From NCBI RefSeq assembly GCF_002584985.1, contig NZ_NUPZ01000046.1, positions 3,748 through 36,682 on the forward strand: a stretch of DNA of 32,935 nt. The letters are read 5' to 3'. How positions within the stretch are numbered: position 1 is the first letter of the stretch; the number at the start of each line of letters is the position of its first letter. This DNA is from Bacillus sp. AFS029637 (lineage in GTDB: Bacteria; Bacillota; Bacilli; Bacillales; Bacillaceae_G). Below, one piece after another: positions 1 to 7,764 of this stretch. Below the pieces are notes generated by a model, which saw only the letters and a list, made by a program, of their open reading frames with translations, did not search any database and had not been told where the DNA came from. Both the position numbers and the translations under genes were made by a program.

Positions 1-1
1 T

Positions 2-100
2 TTACTCGTTTTTTCTATTAAATTTGCTAGTCAAATAGTTTATGAGAAATATGAAAGAGATGGAAAACATAAAAAAATACTTCTCTCATGTATTTTCTAA
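2..100 (+). CDS. 3' end of a hypothetical gene cut by the window edge
   Basis: One frame stays open from the window edge for 32 codons and stops with TAA at 98-100. The visible C-terminus has a hydrophobic start (LLVFSIKF), a charged middle (EKYERDGKHKK) and a short hydrophobic tail (ILLSCIF), which could be the end of a membrane protein. There is too little to assign a family, and a chance open frame this long in AT-rich DNA is possible. Confidence 0.35.
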   Translation, partial: LLVFSIKFASQIVYEKYERDGKHKKILLSCIF

Positions 101-226
101 AGGTTAATTAACAAGCCAGACGGCATATATTCCTTTTTGAATACAAATTATGCTTAATTCTATTAACTCACACCATTCACAAGATTTTCACAGAATTAAT
201 GATTATACTAATTAACAGGATATTCA

Positions 227-245
227 AATGAAAATGATTATCAAT
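227..245 (+). promoter_or_regulatory. Fur box ahead of the siderophore importer
   Basis: Bases 229-243 read TGAAAATGATTATCA, one mismatch from the 7-1-7 Fur core TGATAATnATTATCA. A TATACT sequence at 204-209 could be the -10 element, which would put the Fur box across the start of transcription; no convincing -35 was found. Iron-dependent repression of the downstream importer is expected from the family and this site, but is inferred. Confidence 0.75.
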
Positions 246-333
246 ATTGATTTGGGTGAATAGTAGTTACTATTTAATTCAATCTAGGGACGGCATCATT
301 TTCGAAATAAATCACATTATAAGGAGTATATGT

Positions 334-1347
334 ATGAAAAAATCTATGCTTTTAAAATTGTTGAGTATTCTAGCAATTTTCACTTTAATGTTAGTAGCTT
401 GCTCAGATTCAGGTAAAGAAACTTCGAAGGCTACTAAAGGTAATAGTAGTGATAAGCCAAAAACGATTGAAATCACTGATGCACATGGAAAGGTTAAAGT
501 TCCTGTAAATCCAAAGAGTGTAGTTGCTTTGGATAATAGAACGTTTGAAACTTTAGCTGATTGGGGAATTAAATTAGCGGCTGCTCCGAAGGATATAATG
601 CCTGCAGATTCAGCATATAAAAAGGACGATTCAGTTCAAAATATTGGAAATCATCGCGAGCCAAATCTTGAAATTATTGCAGCAGCAAACCCTGACCTTG
701 TAATCGTTGGTCAAAGATTTGCTGATCATTACGAAGAAATCAAAAAATTAGTACCAAATGCAGCAGTTATTGATCTTAACGTTGATGTTTCTGAGAAAGC
801 TACTAAGCCTGGAGAAAACTTAGTAAAAGGACTTAAAGATTCTACAATGACTTTAGGAAAAATCTTTGATAAAGATAAAGAAGCAAAAAAATTAGTGGCT
901 GATTTTGATAAATCTATTGAAAATGCAAAATCTGCTTATAACGGAAAAGATAAAGTTATGAGTGTTATCGTTACTGGTGGTAATATTGGTTTTGCTGCTC
1001 CACATTCTGGTCGTGTTTGGGGACCAATGTATGAAATTTTCGGTTGGGTTCCAGCATTAGAAGTTTCGAATTCTACTGCAGGTCATAAAGGTGACGACGT
1101 TTCTGTTGAAGCTATTGCACAAACAAATCCTGATTGGATTTTCGTATTAGATCGTGATGCTGCAACGTCTGATGCAGCTACTTCAACACCTGCTAAGGAT
1201 GTTATTTCTAAATCACCTGCTCTTCAAAACACAACTGCTGTTTCTAAAAACCAAGTTATTTATGCACCAGAAGATACTTACACAAATGAATCAATTCAAA
1301 CTTACATAGAGTTATTTGGAAATATTGCAAAAACTTTAGCTAAGTAG
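334..1347 (+). CDS. fatB: Siderophore-binding lipoprotein of an ABC importer (FatB/YclQ type)
   Basis: This is the extracellular substrate-binding lipoprotein of an iron-siderophore importer, by family a petrobactin or 3,4-catecholate binder (B. cereus-group FatB, B. subtilis YclQ). The 337-residue protein starts MKKSMLLKLL, has a lipobox LVAC with the lipidated Cys at residue 23, and then the two-lobe periplasmic-binding fold with the usual 'ANPDLVIVGQR' and 'QTNPDWIFVLDRD' segments. The ATG at 334 is chosen over an in-frame TTG at 247 because AAGGAG (321-326) sits 7 bases upstream and the signal peptide begins there. It is the first gene of a four-gene operon preceded by a Fur box. Which siderophore it binds cannot be read from sequence alone. 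Confidence 0.92.
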   Translation: MKKSMLLKLLSILAIFTLMLVACSDSGKETSKATKGNSSDKPKTIEITDAHGKVKVPVNPKSVVALDNRTFETLADWGIKLAAAPKDIMPADSAYKKDDSVQNIGNHREPNLEIIAAANPDLVIVGQRFADHYEEIKKLVPNAAVIDLNVDVSEKATKPGENLVKGLKDSTMTLGKIFDKDKEAKKLVADFDKSIENAKSAYNGKDKVMSVIVTGGNIGFAAPHSGRVWGPMYEIFGWVPALEVSNSTAGHKGDDVSVEAIAQTNPDWIFVLDRDAATSDAATSTPAKDVISKSPALQNTTAVSKNQVIYAPEDTYTNESIQTYIELFGNIAKTLAK

Positions 1348-1366
1348 TGTAAAGGAGTACGAAACA

Positions 1367-2383
1367 GTGTCAAAAAATATAATTTCTAGGGTTGAGAATA
1401 TTTCTCAACCCCAGTTTTATAATCACAATAAATTATGGACAAAACCTTTTATAATAGCGATTATAGTTGTAATAATTTTAGGGATTATATCACTGTTTAC
1501 TGGAGTTTATGATATACGTGGACAAGAGGACGGAATAGAGATGTTTTTCATAACTCGTGTTCCGAGAACAGCTGCATTAATGCTTACTGGAGCTGCGATG
1601 GCGATGGCAGGACTCGTCATGCAACTAATTACACAGAATCGCTTTGTTGAACCTACTACAACGGGTACAATTGAATGGTCAGGCTTAGGCCTGCTTTTTG
1701 TGTATTTATTATTTCCTGCCCCGACCTTAGTTCAAAGAATGACTGGTGCAATCATTTTTTCTTTTATAGGAACTATGATTTTCTTTCTATTTTTAAGAAG
1801 AGTTAAGCTTCGTTCGTCTTTAATTGTCCCGATTATTGGATTGATGCTTGGAGCAGTTATTTCTGCAGTGTCTACTTTTATGGGACTTCTTTTTCAAATG
1901 ACGCAAAGTATTGAAACTTGGTTTGTAGGTTCATTTGCTAACATTCAGGTGGGAAGATATGAATATTTATGGCTGATTGTTATCATTACTTTGCTTATTT
2001 TTATGTATGCCAATAGATTGACTTTAGCTGGACTAGGAGAAGATGTCGCAACAAGCCTTGGAGTTAATTACAATAGAATTGTGCTTTTTGGAACTGCTCT
2101 TATCTCTGTTGCAGTTGGAATTGTTGCAGCTGTTATTGGACACTTACCTTTCTTGGGATTAATTGTGCCAAATATTGTTTCCATGTTTAGAGGTGATGAT
2201 CTTAGGAGTAATTTACCTTGGGTGTGTGTGATCGGAATGGGGACAATAACTGCCTGTGACATCATTTCTCGAACAATTATAAAACCTTTTGAAGTACCTG
2301 TTTCTTTAATACTTGCAACAGTGGGAGCAGTCGTGTTTATTACTATTTTATTGAGAAAAAGAAAACCAAGGAGGCTACGATGA
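1367..2383 (+). CDS. fatC: Siderophore ABC importer permease, FecCD family
   Basis: A polytopic membrane subunit of 338 residues of the FecCD/BtuC family that forms half of the translocation channel. The family motif 'TRVPRTAALMLTGAAMAMAGL' region follows the first helix (residues about 62-85), and the ATPase coupling segment with 'GHLPFLGLIVPNI' and 'RGDDLRSNLP' lies near residues 258-285. It starts at GTG 1367 with AAAGGAG at 1351-1357. It ends in an ATGA overlap with the second permease, so the two are probably translationally coupled. It is orthologous in arrangement to B. subtilis yclN. Confidence 0.92.
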   Translation: MSKNIISRVENISQPQFYNHNKLWTKPFIIAIIVVIILGIISLFTGVYDIRGQEDGIEMFFITRVPRTAALMLTGAAMAMAGLVMQLITQNRFVEPTTTGTIEWSGLGLLFVYLLFPAPTLVQRMTGAIIFSFIGTMIFFLFLRRVKLRSSLIVPIIGLMLGAVISAVSTFMGLLFQMTQSIETWFVGSFANIQVGRYEYLWLIVIITLLIFMYANRLTLAGLGEDVATSLGVNYNRIVLFGTALISVAVGIVAAVIGHLPFLGLIVPNIVSMFRGDDLRSNLPWVCVIGMGTITACDIISRTIIKPFEVPVSLILATVGAVVFITILLRKRKPRRLR

Positions 2384-3444
2384 TCACATTAGAATATAAA
2401 AATAAAGAAAATGTCGAAATCGATTCTAGCCTTCATAATGAAAGTAGATCAGCTAGTGCTTTTCGTTCTAAGAAGGAAGCAAGACGTTATTGGATTTTAC
2501 TGATCACATTGATTGGTTTAGGCCTTCTTTCTTCATATGGACTTTTAGTTTATAACAATCCAGTTCCGATAGATTCACCGTCTTTTATCCCAGTTGTTAA
2601 GAGAAGGATAGTAGCTCTTGTTGCAATGATTATTGCTGCAGTTTGCCATAGCTTGTCGACAGTTGCTTTCCAATCTATTACGAATAATAAAATTATTACG
2701 CCTTCGCTTTTAGGTTTCGAATCACTTTATTCAGCGATTCAAACGAGTACAATATTCTTCTTTGGTGCTAGTGTATTACTAAATTTTAATGGAATCGGAT
2801 CATTTTTATTCCAAGTTGTTGTTATGGTTTTCATGAGTTTGATACTTTATGGATGGTTACTTTCCGGTAAATACGGGAATTTACAACTTATGCTTTTAGT
2901 TGGAATTATTATTGGTACCGGGCTAAATTCTGTGTCAACTTTCATGAGGAAACTACTTGCGCCTTCAGAATTTGATATTTTACAAGCAAGATTATTTGGC
3001 TCTGTTAATCATGCCGATCCTGCATATTTTCCTATTGTAATTCCTATGATCATAATTGTAGCGGTATTAATTTTTGCTCATTCTAAAAATTTGAATGTTT
3101 TATCACTAGGAAAGGATGTTGCTACTTCTTTTGGAATTAAATATCAACCTAGTGTAATTTATACGCTTGTATTAGTAGCTATTTTAATGTCCATTTCAAC
3201 AGCTCTAATTGGACCACTTACTTTCTACGGCTTTTTAGTAGCAACTTTGAGCTATCAGGCGGCGTCAACGTATGATCATAGATATATTTTTCCAATGGCT
3301 TTTGCAATAGGATTTTTGATACTGACGAGTGCATACTTTTTAATGTATCATGTATTCCATGCTCAAGGTGTAGTTTCAGTTATTATTGAATTATTTGGTG
3401 GAATCACATTTTTAATTATAGTTTTAAGGAAGAGGGCTTTATGA
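2380..3444 (+). CDS. fatD: Siderophore ABC importer permease, FecCD family
   Basis: The second FecCD-type permease, 354 residues, pairing with the preceding gene to make the heterodimeric channel. A hydrophilic N-terminal stretch of about 45 residues precedes the first helix, longer than in many FecCD proteins. Helices then alternate to the C-terminus, and the coupling segment 'GPLTFYGFLVATLSYQ' lies near residue 275. Its start overlaps the fatC stop (ATGA) and its stop overlaps the ATPase start in the same way, so all three are very tightly coupled. It resembles YclO. Confidence 0.92.
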   Translation: MITLEYKNKENVEIDSSLHNESRSASAFRSKKEARRYWILLITLIGLGLLSSYGLLVYNNPVPIDSPSFIPVVKRRIVALVAMIIAAVCHSLSTVAFQSITNNKIITPSLLGFESLYSAIQTSTIFFFGASVLLNFNGIGSFLFQVVVMVFMSLILYGWLLSGKYGNLQLMLLVGIIIGTGLNSVSTFMRKLLAPSEFDILQARLFGSVNHADPAYFPIVIPMIIIVAVLIFAHSKNLNVLSLGKDVATSFGIKYQPSVIYTLVLVAILMSISTALIGPLTFYGFLVATLSYQAASTYDHRYIFPMAFAIGFLILTSAYFLMYHVFHAQGVVSVIIELFGGITFLIIVLRKRAL

Positions 3445-4193
3445 TAAAAATTGATAATGTTAAAAAGTTCTATACTGATAAGGTAAAAATAGGACCTTTG
3501 GATATTGAAATACCAAAAGCGGGCTTTACTTCTTTAATTGGACCAAATGGCGCTGGAAAGTCTACGACACTTTTGATGATTGGAAGACTTTTAGATATGG
3601 ATGAAGGTCAAATTCAGGTAGCAAATATGGATGTTTCTGAATCCAAATCAAAAGACTTAGCAAAAGTTTTGACGATATTGCGACAAGAAAATCATTTTGT
3701 AACTAGGCTTACTATTAGACAACTAGTTGGATTTGGGCGCTTTCCTTATTCAAAGGGAAGATTGACTAAAGAGGATGAGGTTATTATTTCTAAGTATATC
3801 GATTTTCTAGATTTAACTAGTTTAGAGAATAGATATTTAGATGAGCTTTCTGGTGGTCAAAGACAAAGGGCATATGTAGCGATGGTATTGTGCCAAGAGA
3901 CGGAATATGTACTTTTGGACGAGCCTCTAAACAACCTTGATGTTGCTCGTTCTGTTCAAATGATGGAGCATTTGAGACGTGCTGCTAATGAATTTGGAAG
4001 AACAATTTTGACTGTTATGCATGACATAAATTTTGCAGCCAAATACTCTGATAAAATTTGTGCTATGAAAGACGGACAAATTGCTGCTTTTGGAACAGTA
4101 GAAGAAGTTATGGACCCAACACTTTTGACAGATATTTTTGAAACAAAAATAGAAATTATCGATGGTCCTTATGGTCCAATCGCTGTTTATTAG
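3441..4193 (+). CDS. fatE: Siderophore ABC importer ATPase
   Basis: The cytoplasmic ATP-hydrolysing subunit, 250 residues, FepC/YclP type. All ABC motifs are visible: Walker A GPNGAGKS (34-41), Q-loop Gln82, signature LSGGQ (136-140), Walker B YVLLDEP with Asp160/Glu161, and H-loop His194. It is the last gene of the operon and a factor-independent terminator follows within 20 bp. The symbol follows the B. anthracis fatBCDE naming; the B. subtilis equivalent is yclP. Confidence 0.93.
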   Translation: MIKIDNVKKFYTDKVKIGPLDIEIPKAGFTSLIGPNGAGKSTTLLMIGRLLDMDEGQIQVANMDVSESKSKDLAKVLTILRQENHFVTRLTIRQLVGFGRFPYSKGRLTKEDEVIISKYIDFLDLTSLENRYLDELSGGQRQRAYVAMVLCQETEYVLLDEPLNNLDVARSVQMMEHLRRAANEFGRTILTVMHDINFAAKYSDKICAMKDGQIAAFGTVEEVMDPTLLTDIFETKIEIIDGPYGPIAVY

Positions 4194-4211
4194 TTACAAC
4201 ATGTATACTGT

Positions 4212-4248
4212 AGCTGCTGTCTGTATTTTATAGGCAGCAGCTTTTTTT
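4212..4248 (+). terminator. Terminator of the siderophore operon
   Basis: A 10-bp stem AGCTGCTGTC/GGCAGCAGCT (one G-U pair) with an 11-base loop is followed by a run of seven T. It closes the fatBCDE transcript and separates it from the PlcR-controlled unit. Confidence 0.85.
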
Positions 4249-4355
4249 ATGTGATTACTCATAAAGTGCAAAAGAATGTTTCACCTTTTTAAGTATCTAC
4301 CAAGCGGAAAAAATATCTCTGTATAACTTTTTAAAAGAATTCAGCTTGTTTTTTA

Positions 4356-4371
4356 TATGTAATATTGCATA
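4356..4371 (+). promoter_or_regulatory. PlcR box
   Basis: TATGTAATATTGCATA matches the PlcR recognition sequence TATGnAnnnnTnCATA at every fixed position. It ends 10 bp before the -35 element of the promoter at 4382-4410. PlcR with its PapR peptide activates extracellular virulence genes in the B. cereus group at the end of exponential growth. This box should therefore control the small peptide ORF and the cytolysin. Confidence 0.9.
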
Positions 4372-4381
4372 TCAGAGTGTA

Positions 4382-4410
4382 TTGATAAAAGTGTAAGGGG
4401 TCACTATAAT
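4382..4410 (+). promoter_or_regulatory. Sigma-A promoter of the peptide-cytolysin unit
   Basis: TTGATA (4382-4387) and a consensus TATAAT (4405-4410) are separated by exactly 17 bp. The PlcR box lies directly upstream. Transcription would start near 4417, about 45 bases ahead of the small peptide ORF. Confidence 0.8.
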
Positions 4411-4462
4411 GAGGGCATAAAGATAAATCACATTTTCGTAGCAATAAAAAGGAGGAAATAAT

Positions 4463-4543
4463 ATGGAAATCGCAATGGCAGTTTTAAAATTTGTAGGTGG
4501 CGTAATCCCGTTAATTCAAGAACTATTAAAAGCATTTATGTAA
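4463..4543 (+). CDS. 26-residue amphipathic peptide, PSM/delta-haemolysin-like candidate
   Basis: This ORF is too short for usual gene callers. It has an excellent ribosome binding site (AAAGGAGG at 4448-4455, 7 bases before ATG) and is the first ORF after the PlcR-activated promoter. The peptide runs from MEIAMAVLKF to LLKAFM, with no signal peptide and no cysteine. Placed on a helical wheel, Glu2, Lys9, Gly12, Gly13, Pro16, Gln19, Glu20 and Lys23 all fall within about 120 degrees while Ile, Leu, Val and Phe fill the rest; only Met5 breaks the pattern. Net charge is near zero. Size, lack of a leader and amphipathicity resemble staphylococcal delta-haemolysin and PSM-alpha peptides. No terminator lies between it and the cytolysin gene, so co-transcription is likely. 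A membrane-active role is inference; a regulatory leader peptide is the alternative. Confidence 0.7.
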   Translation: MEIAMAVLKFVGGVIPLIQELLKAFM

Positions 4544-4603
4544 GTTTATTAGTTAGCTATCATTTATCAATCATTATAATATTTTACTAAAAAAAAGAAC
4601 GGG

Positions 4604-6142
4604 GTGATTTTTCTGAATATTAAGAAAAACACTAAAAGAAGAAAGTTCCTTGCATGTTTATTAGTTAGTCTATGCACTATTAATTATTCATCTATTTCCT
4701 TCGCAGAAACACAAGCAAGTAATACAACTGATGTAACCAAAAATGCTAGTGGCATTGATACTGGTATAGCAAATCTTAAATATAATAATCAAGAGGTTTT
4801 AGCTGTAAATGGTGATAAAGTAGAGAGTTTTGTTCCGAAAGAAAGTATCAATTCAAATGGTAAATTTGTAGTAGTGGAACGCGAGAAAAAATCACTTACA
4901 ACGTCACCAGTCGATATTTCAATTATTGATTCTGTAGTGAATCGCACGTATCCAGGAGCTGTACAACTTGCAAATAAAGCTTTTGCAGACAATCAACCAA
5001 GTTTATTAGTGGCTAAGAGAAAGCCTTTGAATATTAGTATAGACTTACCGGGCATGAGAAAAGAAAATACAATCACTGTCCAAAATCCGACATATGGTAA
5101 TGTAGCTGGAGCAGTAGATGATTTAGTATCTACTTGGAATGAAAAGTATTCTACAACACATACGTTACCTGCAAGAATGCAGTATACGGAATCTATGGTT
5201 TATAGTAAATCACAAATCGCAAGTGCTCTTAATGTTAACGCTAAATATCTTGATAACAGTCTAAACATTGATTTTAATGCGGTTGCAAATGGAGAGAAAA
5301 AAGTGATGGTTGCCGCATATAAGCAAATATTTTATACGGTAAGTGCTGAACTACCTAACAATCCATCCGACCTTTTTGATAATAGTGTTACTTTTGGTGA
5401 GTTAACTCGAAAAGGCGTAAGTAATTCGGCTCCACCTGTTATGGTTTCAAATGTAGCTTATGGTAGAACGATTTATGTAAAATTAGAAACAACATCTAAG
5501 AGCAAAGATGTACAAGCTGCTTTTAAAGCCTTACTTAAGGATAACAGCGTTGAAACAAGTGGACAGTATAAAGATATTTTTGAGGAAAGTACCTTTACTG
5601 CTGTAGTATTAGGTGGAGATGCGAAAGAGCATAACAAGGTTGTTACTAAAGATTTCAATGAAATCCGAAATATCATTAAAGATAATGCTGAATTAAGTCT
5701 TAAAAATCCAGCATACCCAATTTCATATACAAGTACTTTCTTAAAAGATAATGCAACTGCTGCTGTTCATAACAATACAGATTATATTGAGACGACAACT
5801 ACAGAATATTCAAGTGCTAAAATGACACTTGATCATTACGGTGCTTACGTTGCTCAATTTGATGTATCTTGGGATGAGTTCACATTTGACCAAAAGGGTA
5901 ACGAAGTATTAACACATAAAACATGGGATGGTAGCGGAAAAGACAAAACGGCTCATTACTCTACAGTTATCCCTCTTCCACCAAATTCAAAAAATATAAA
6001 AATTGTAGCAAGAGAATGTACAGGTCTTGCATGGGAATGGTGGAGAACAATTATTAATGAACAAAACGTTCCATTAACAAATGAAATAAAAGTTTCAATT
6101 GGAGGAACAACATTATACCCAACAGCTAGTATTAGTCATTAA
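4604..6142 (+). CDS. clo: Cholesterol-dependent cytolysin (cereolysin O / anthrolysin O family)
   Basis: A secreted pore-forming toxin of 512 residues that binds cholesterol in host membranes and oligomerises into large pores. A basic N-terminus and hydrophobic core ending SISFAE give a Sec signal peptide cut near residue 35. The family undecapeptide [11 protein letters not shown] is intact at about 471-481, including the single reactive Cys, and the Thr-Leu cholesterol-recognition pair follows near 503-504. The residue before GTTLYP, usually Trp, is Gly here. The GTG at 4604 matches the N-terminus I recall for anthrolysin O (MIFLNIKKN), but GGGGTGAT at 4601-4608 could instead serve as the ribosome binding site for a start a few codons later. 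It sits 60 bp after the small amphipathic peptide under the same PlcR box and ends at a strong terminator. Confidence 0.95.
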   Translation: MIFLNIKKNTKRRKFLACLLVSLCTINYSSISFAETQASNTTDVTKNASGIDTGIANLKYNNQEVLAVNGDKVESFVPKESINSNGKFVVVEREKKSLTTSPVDISIIDSVVNRTYPGAVQLANKAFADNQPSLLVAKRKPLNISIDLPGMRKENTITVQNPTYGNVAGAVDDLVSTWNEKYSTTHTLPARMQYTESMVYSKSQIASALNVNAKYLDNSLNIDFNAVANGEKKVMVAAYKQIFYTVSAELPNNPSDLFDNSVTFGELTRKGVSNSAPPVMVSNVAYGRTIYVKLETTSKSKDVQAAFKALLKDNSVETSGQYKDIFEESTFTAVVLGGDAKEHNKVVTKDFNEIRNIIKDNAELSLKNPAYPISYTSTFLKDNATAAVHNNTDYIETTTTEYSSAKMTLDHYGAYVAQFDVSWDEFTFDQKGNEVLTHKTWDGSGKDKTAHYSTVIPLPPNSKNIKIVARECTGLAWEWWRTIINEQNVPLTNEIKVSIGGTTLYPTASISH

Positions 6143-6146
6143 GTAT

Positions 6147-6178
6147 AAAAAAGCGCCCTATAAGTAGGGCGCTTTTTT
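6147..6178 (+). terminator. Terminator of the cytolysin unit
   Basis: A hairpin with perfect arms AAAGCGCCCT/AGGGCGCTTT, a short loop and six T lies a few bases after the cytolysin stop codon. Confidence 0.9.
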
Positions 6179-6298
6179 ACTTAGTCACAAATTTTATTCT
6201 TTCCAAAGCTGGATTGCTACAATTGTAATGACATGTATGAATATTGTGAAGACGAAAAGCTACATGTTTTTCGTCTTTTCGTTCTCTTGCTTAATAAG

Positions 6299-6328
6299 AA
6301 AGATCCTGCAACTCAGTACAGGATCTTT
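6299..6328 (-). terminator. Terminator after the DUF4822 lipoprotein
   Basis: Perfect 10-bp arms AAAGATCCTG/CAGGATCTTT lie 12 bp beyond the lipoprotein stop. A second weaker hairpin (GACGAAAA/TTTTCGTC, about 6250-6278) lies further on. Converging genes make a two-way function likely. Confidence 0.6.
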
Positions 6329-6340
6329 AATCAAACGTTT

Positions 6341-7300
6341 TTAAAAGCTAAATTGTGGTTTCATATCCCCTTTATAAGGTTCATGTTCAACGAATATAGT
6401 TATATCCTTACCAGCTTGGTCTTTACCAGTTCTTTTATACGTAAATTTATTCTTATTTAATTCAGTAAGTTCAAGAGCAGCACCATATTTATTATTTCCA
6501 ATTGAAACATGGGCTCTTATTTTATTTTCGTGTACAACATCGAAGTAGCCATAATCACCGCGGCTTTGACCTGTTTCGCTATTGAAGAACTCATATTTAT
6601 TAGATTTGTCATCAAATTTTGCTAGACTTATAAAATTTGAATTAAACTGTGTTACATCGTTACCAGCTTCATCTAATACCTTTGTTCCGTGCCAAAGGGT
6701 GCTGCCTAAAATTTTATCTCCATCAACGTTTTTAACAATATCGCCTGTAGTCGTGTTCAGCTGCTTGTCCGGATCAGTGAAAGAAAGTTCTTTTTCTTTA
6801 TATGGAACATGTTCAACAAAAACTTCTACATCTTTACCGTTAGCGTCTTTCCCCATTCGTTTATAAGTAAATATATTTTTATTTAATTTTGTCATGTCAA
6901 CAACAGCTTGATACTTCATTGATTCTGAAATTAATATTCTTTTCTTCCCATCATTTGTGACAAAGAAAGTTCCTTTATCACCACGACTTGCACCTGTTTT
7001 AGCATCAAAAAATTCATATCTGCCTGACTTCGCATCATATTTTGCAAGACCAATGAAGTTTGTATTCTCTTTTGTTAAGTCATTCTTATCTTTGTCATAC
7101 ACTCGTGTACCTTGCCAATTTGTCTCGCTAAGAATATTAGCCATTTTTTGCCCTTTAGTTAATTTATTTTCCTTTTTTGTTTCTTTAGCAACTTGTTCTT
7201 GTTTACTATGATTTTCTTCAGCTTTAGTACCAGCACACCCTGTTAATGCTAATGTGAATCCGAGCAGTATGGATGATAGTACTTTTGTTTTTTTGTTCAT
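6341..7300 (-). CDS. Lipoprotein with two DUF4822 repeats
   Basis: A predicted membrane-anchored lipoprotein of 319 residues. The signal peptide carries the lipobox LTGC with the lipidated Cys at residue 22, followed by a Lys/Glu-rich linker to about residue 50. Two homologous domains of about 115 residues follow (about 57-170 and 196-315). Each has a W-x-GT-(R/K)-V start, a 'FI-LAK-D-K-YEFF---TG-SRGD-G-F' centre, and a 'LNKN-FTYKR-GKD--GKD---FVEH-PYK' end. This matches DUF4822 as I know it; the biochemical function is unknown. AAGGAGA sits 8 bases before the ATG. The gene faces the cytolysin and appears monocistronic. Confidence 0.85.
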   Translation of the reverse strand: MNKKTKVLSSILLGFTLALTGCAGTKAEENHSKQEQVAKETKKENKLTKGQKMANILSETNWQGTRVYDKDKNDLTKENTNFIGLAKYDAKSGRYEFFDAKTGASRGDKGTFFVTNDGKKRILISESMKYQAVVDMTKLNKNIFTYKRMGKDANGKDVEVFVEHVPYKEKELSFTDPDKQLNTTTGDIVKNVDGDKILGSTLWHGTKVLDEAGNDVTQFNSNFISLAKFDDKSNKYEFFNSETGQSRGDYGYFDVVHENKIRAHVSIGNNKYGAALELTELNKNKFTYKRTGKDQAGKDITIFVEHEPYKGDMKPQFSF

Positions 7301-7449
7301 TTTTATCGTCTCCTTATTTTGTGATTTTAAATAGTTCGTCTTCCTGAATGTAATTACTACGTTTCTTATGTTAATACCCGACTATAAACTGCCTCTAAAT
7401 AAAACATTAAAAAAAGATAAACTAATTCCTAAAAAATGTTCATATTTAT

Positions 7450-7477
7450 AAAAAAATCGCTAGCTTGCTGTAGCGCC
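7450..7477 (-). terminator. Terminator of a small minus-strand transcript
   Basis: On the minus strand CGCTA and TAGCG flank an 8-base loop and are followed by seven T. Its position 10 bases beyond the stop codon of the candidate small ORF at 7487-7637 suggests that this ORF is, or was, a transcribed gene. Confidence 0.55.
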
Positions 7478-7486
7478 TACGAGTAA

Positions 7487-7637
7487 TCAAAAAATGCATT
7501 GTAAAGAAAAAAGGAAAGCCGCTAACAATAATGTAATTGCTAATAGAGCTAATCGATTGTAGTGCAAAACTTTTGAGAAAAAATGTCGGGGAATGGAAAA
7601 AAAGAAAGAATAAGCTATTTATCCTTTCTTTTTTCAT
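7487..7637 (-). pseudogene. Candidate small membrane-protein gene with a frameshift
   Basis: Read from the ATG at 7637, which has GGAGGT 8 bases upstream, the uninterrupted frame gives MKKERINSLFFLFF and then low-complexity sequence running into the terminator. Moving one base in the poly-T tract after codon 14 instead gives SIPRHFFSKVL, a convincing transmembrane stretch (RLALLAITLLLAAFLF), and a stop at 7487 just before the terminator hairpin. A gene of about 50 codons broken by a homopolymer indel explains the start, the helix and the terminator better than the uninterrupted 63-codon frame. No family is recognised. A sequencing error in the T tract would look the same. Confidence 0.35.
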
Positions 7638-7720
7638 TTTAAAATACCTCCACTAAGTTGCTTACATGCATCATTATGGTATAGTACAGGTACTATGAAA
7701 AGTACGCAATTTTCCGTGAC

Positions 7721-7742
7721 ATAGGCACGAGAAAGTGCCTGT
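7721..7742. promoter_or_regulatory. Operator-like inverted repeat before the broken HxlR gene
   Basis: ATAGGCAC and GTGCCTGT form an imperfect inverted repeat with 6 bases between them. The same GTGCCTAT word occurs three times upstream of the intact HxlR regulator near 18.6-18.75 kb. HxlR proteins are usually autoregulated through such elements, so this is a likely ancestral operator (inference). Confidence 0.5.
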
Positions 7743-7764
7743 CAAAATACAGAAGGAGTTCAGT

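Noticed and set aside
247-333. 29-codon N-terminal extension of fatB
   Set aside because: It would bury the lipoprotein signal peptide; the ATG at 334 has a proper ribosome binding site and starts the signal sequence.
4543-4670. GTTTATTAGTTAG repeated between the peptide ORF and inside the cytolysin signal sequence
   Set aside because: A 13-base AT-rich direct repeat within about 110 bp is weak evidence of anything and does not flank a plausible element.
6233-6460. 75-codon plus-strand frame after the cytolysin
   Set aside because: It lacks a ribosome binding site, crosses two terminator hairpins and overlaps the 3' end of the well-supported DUF4822 lipoprotein on the other strand.
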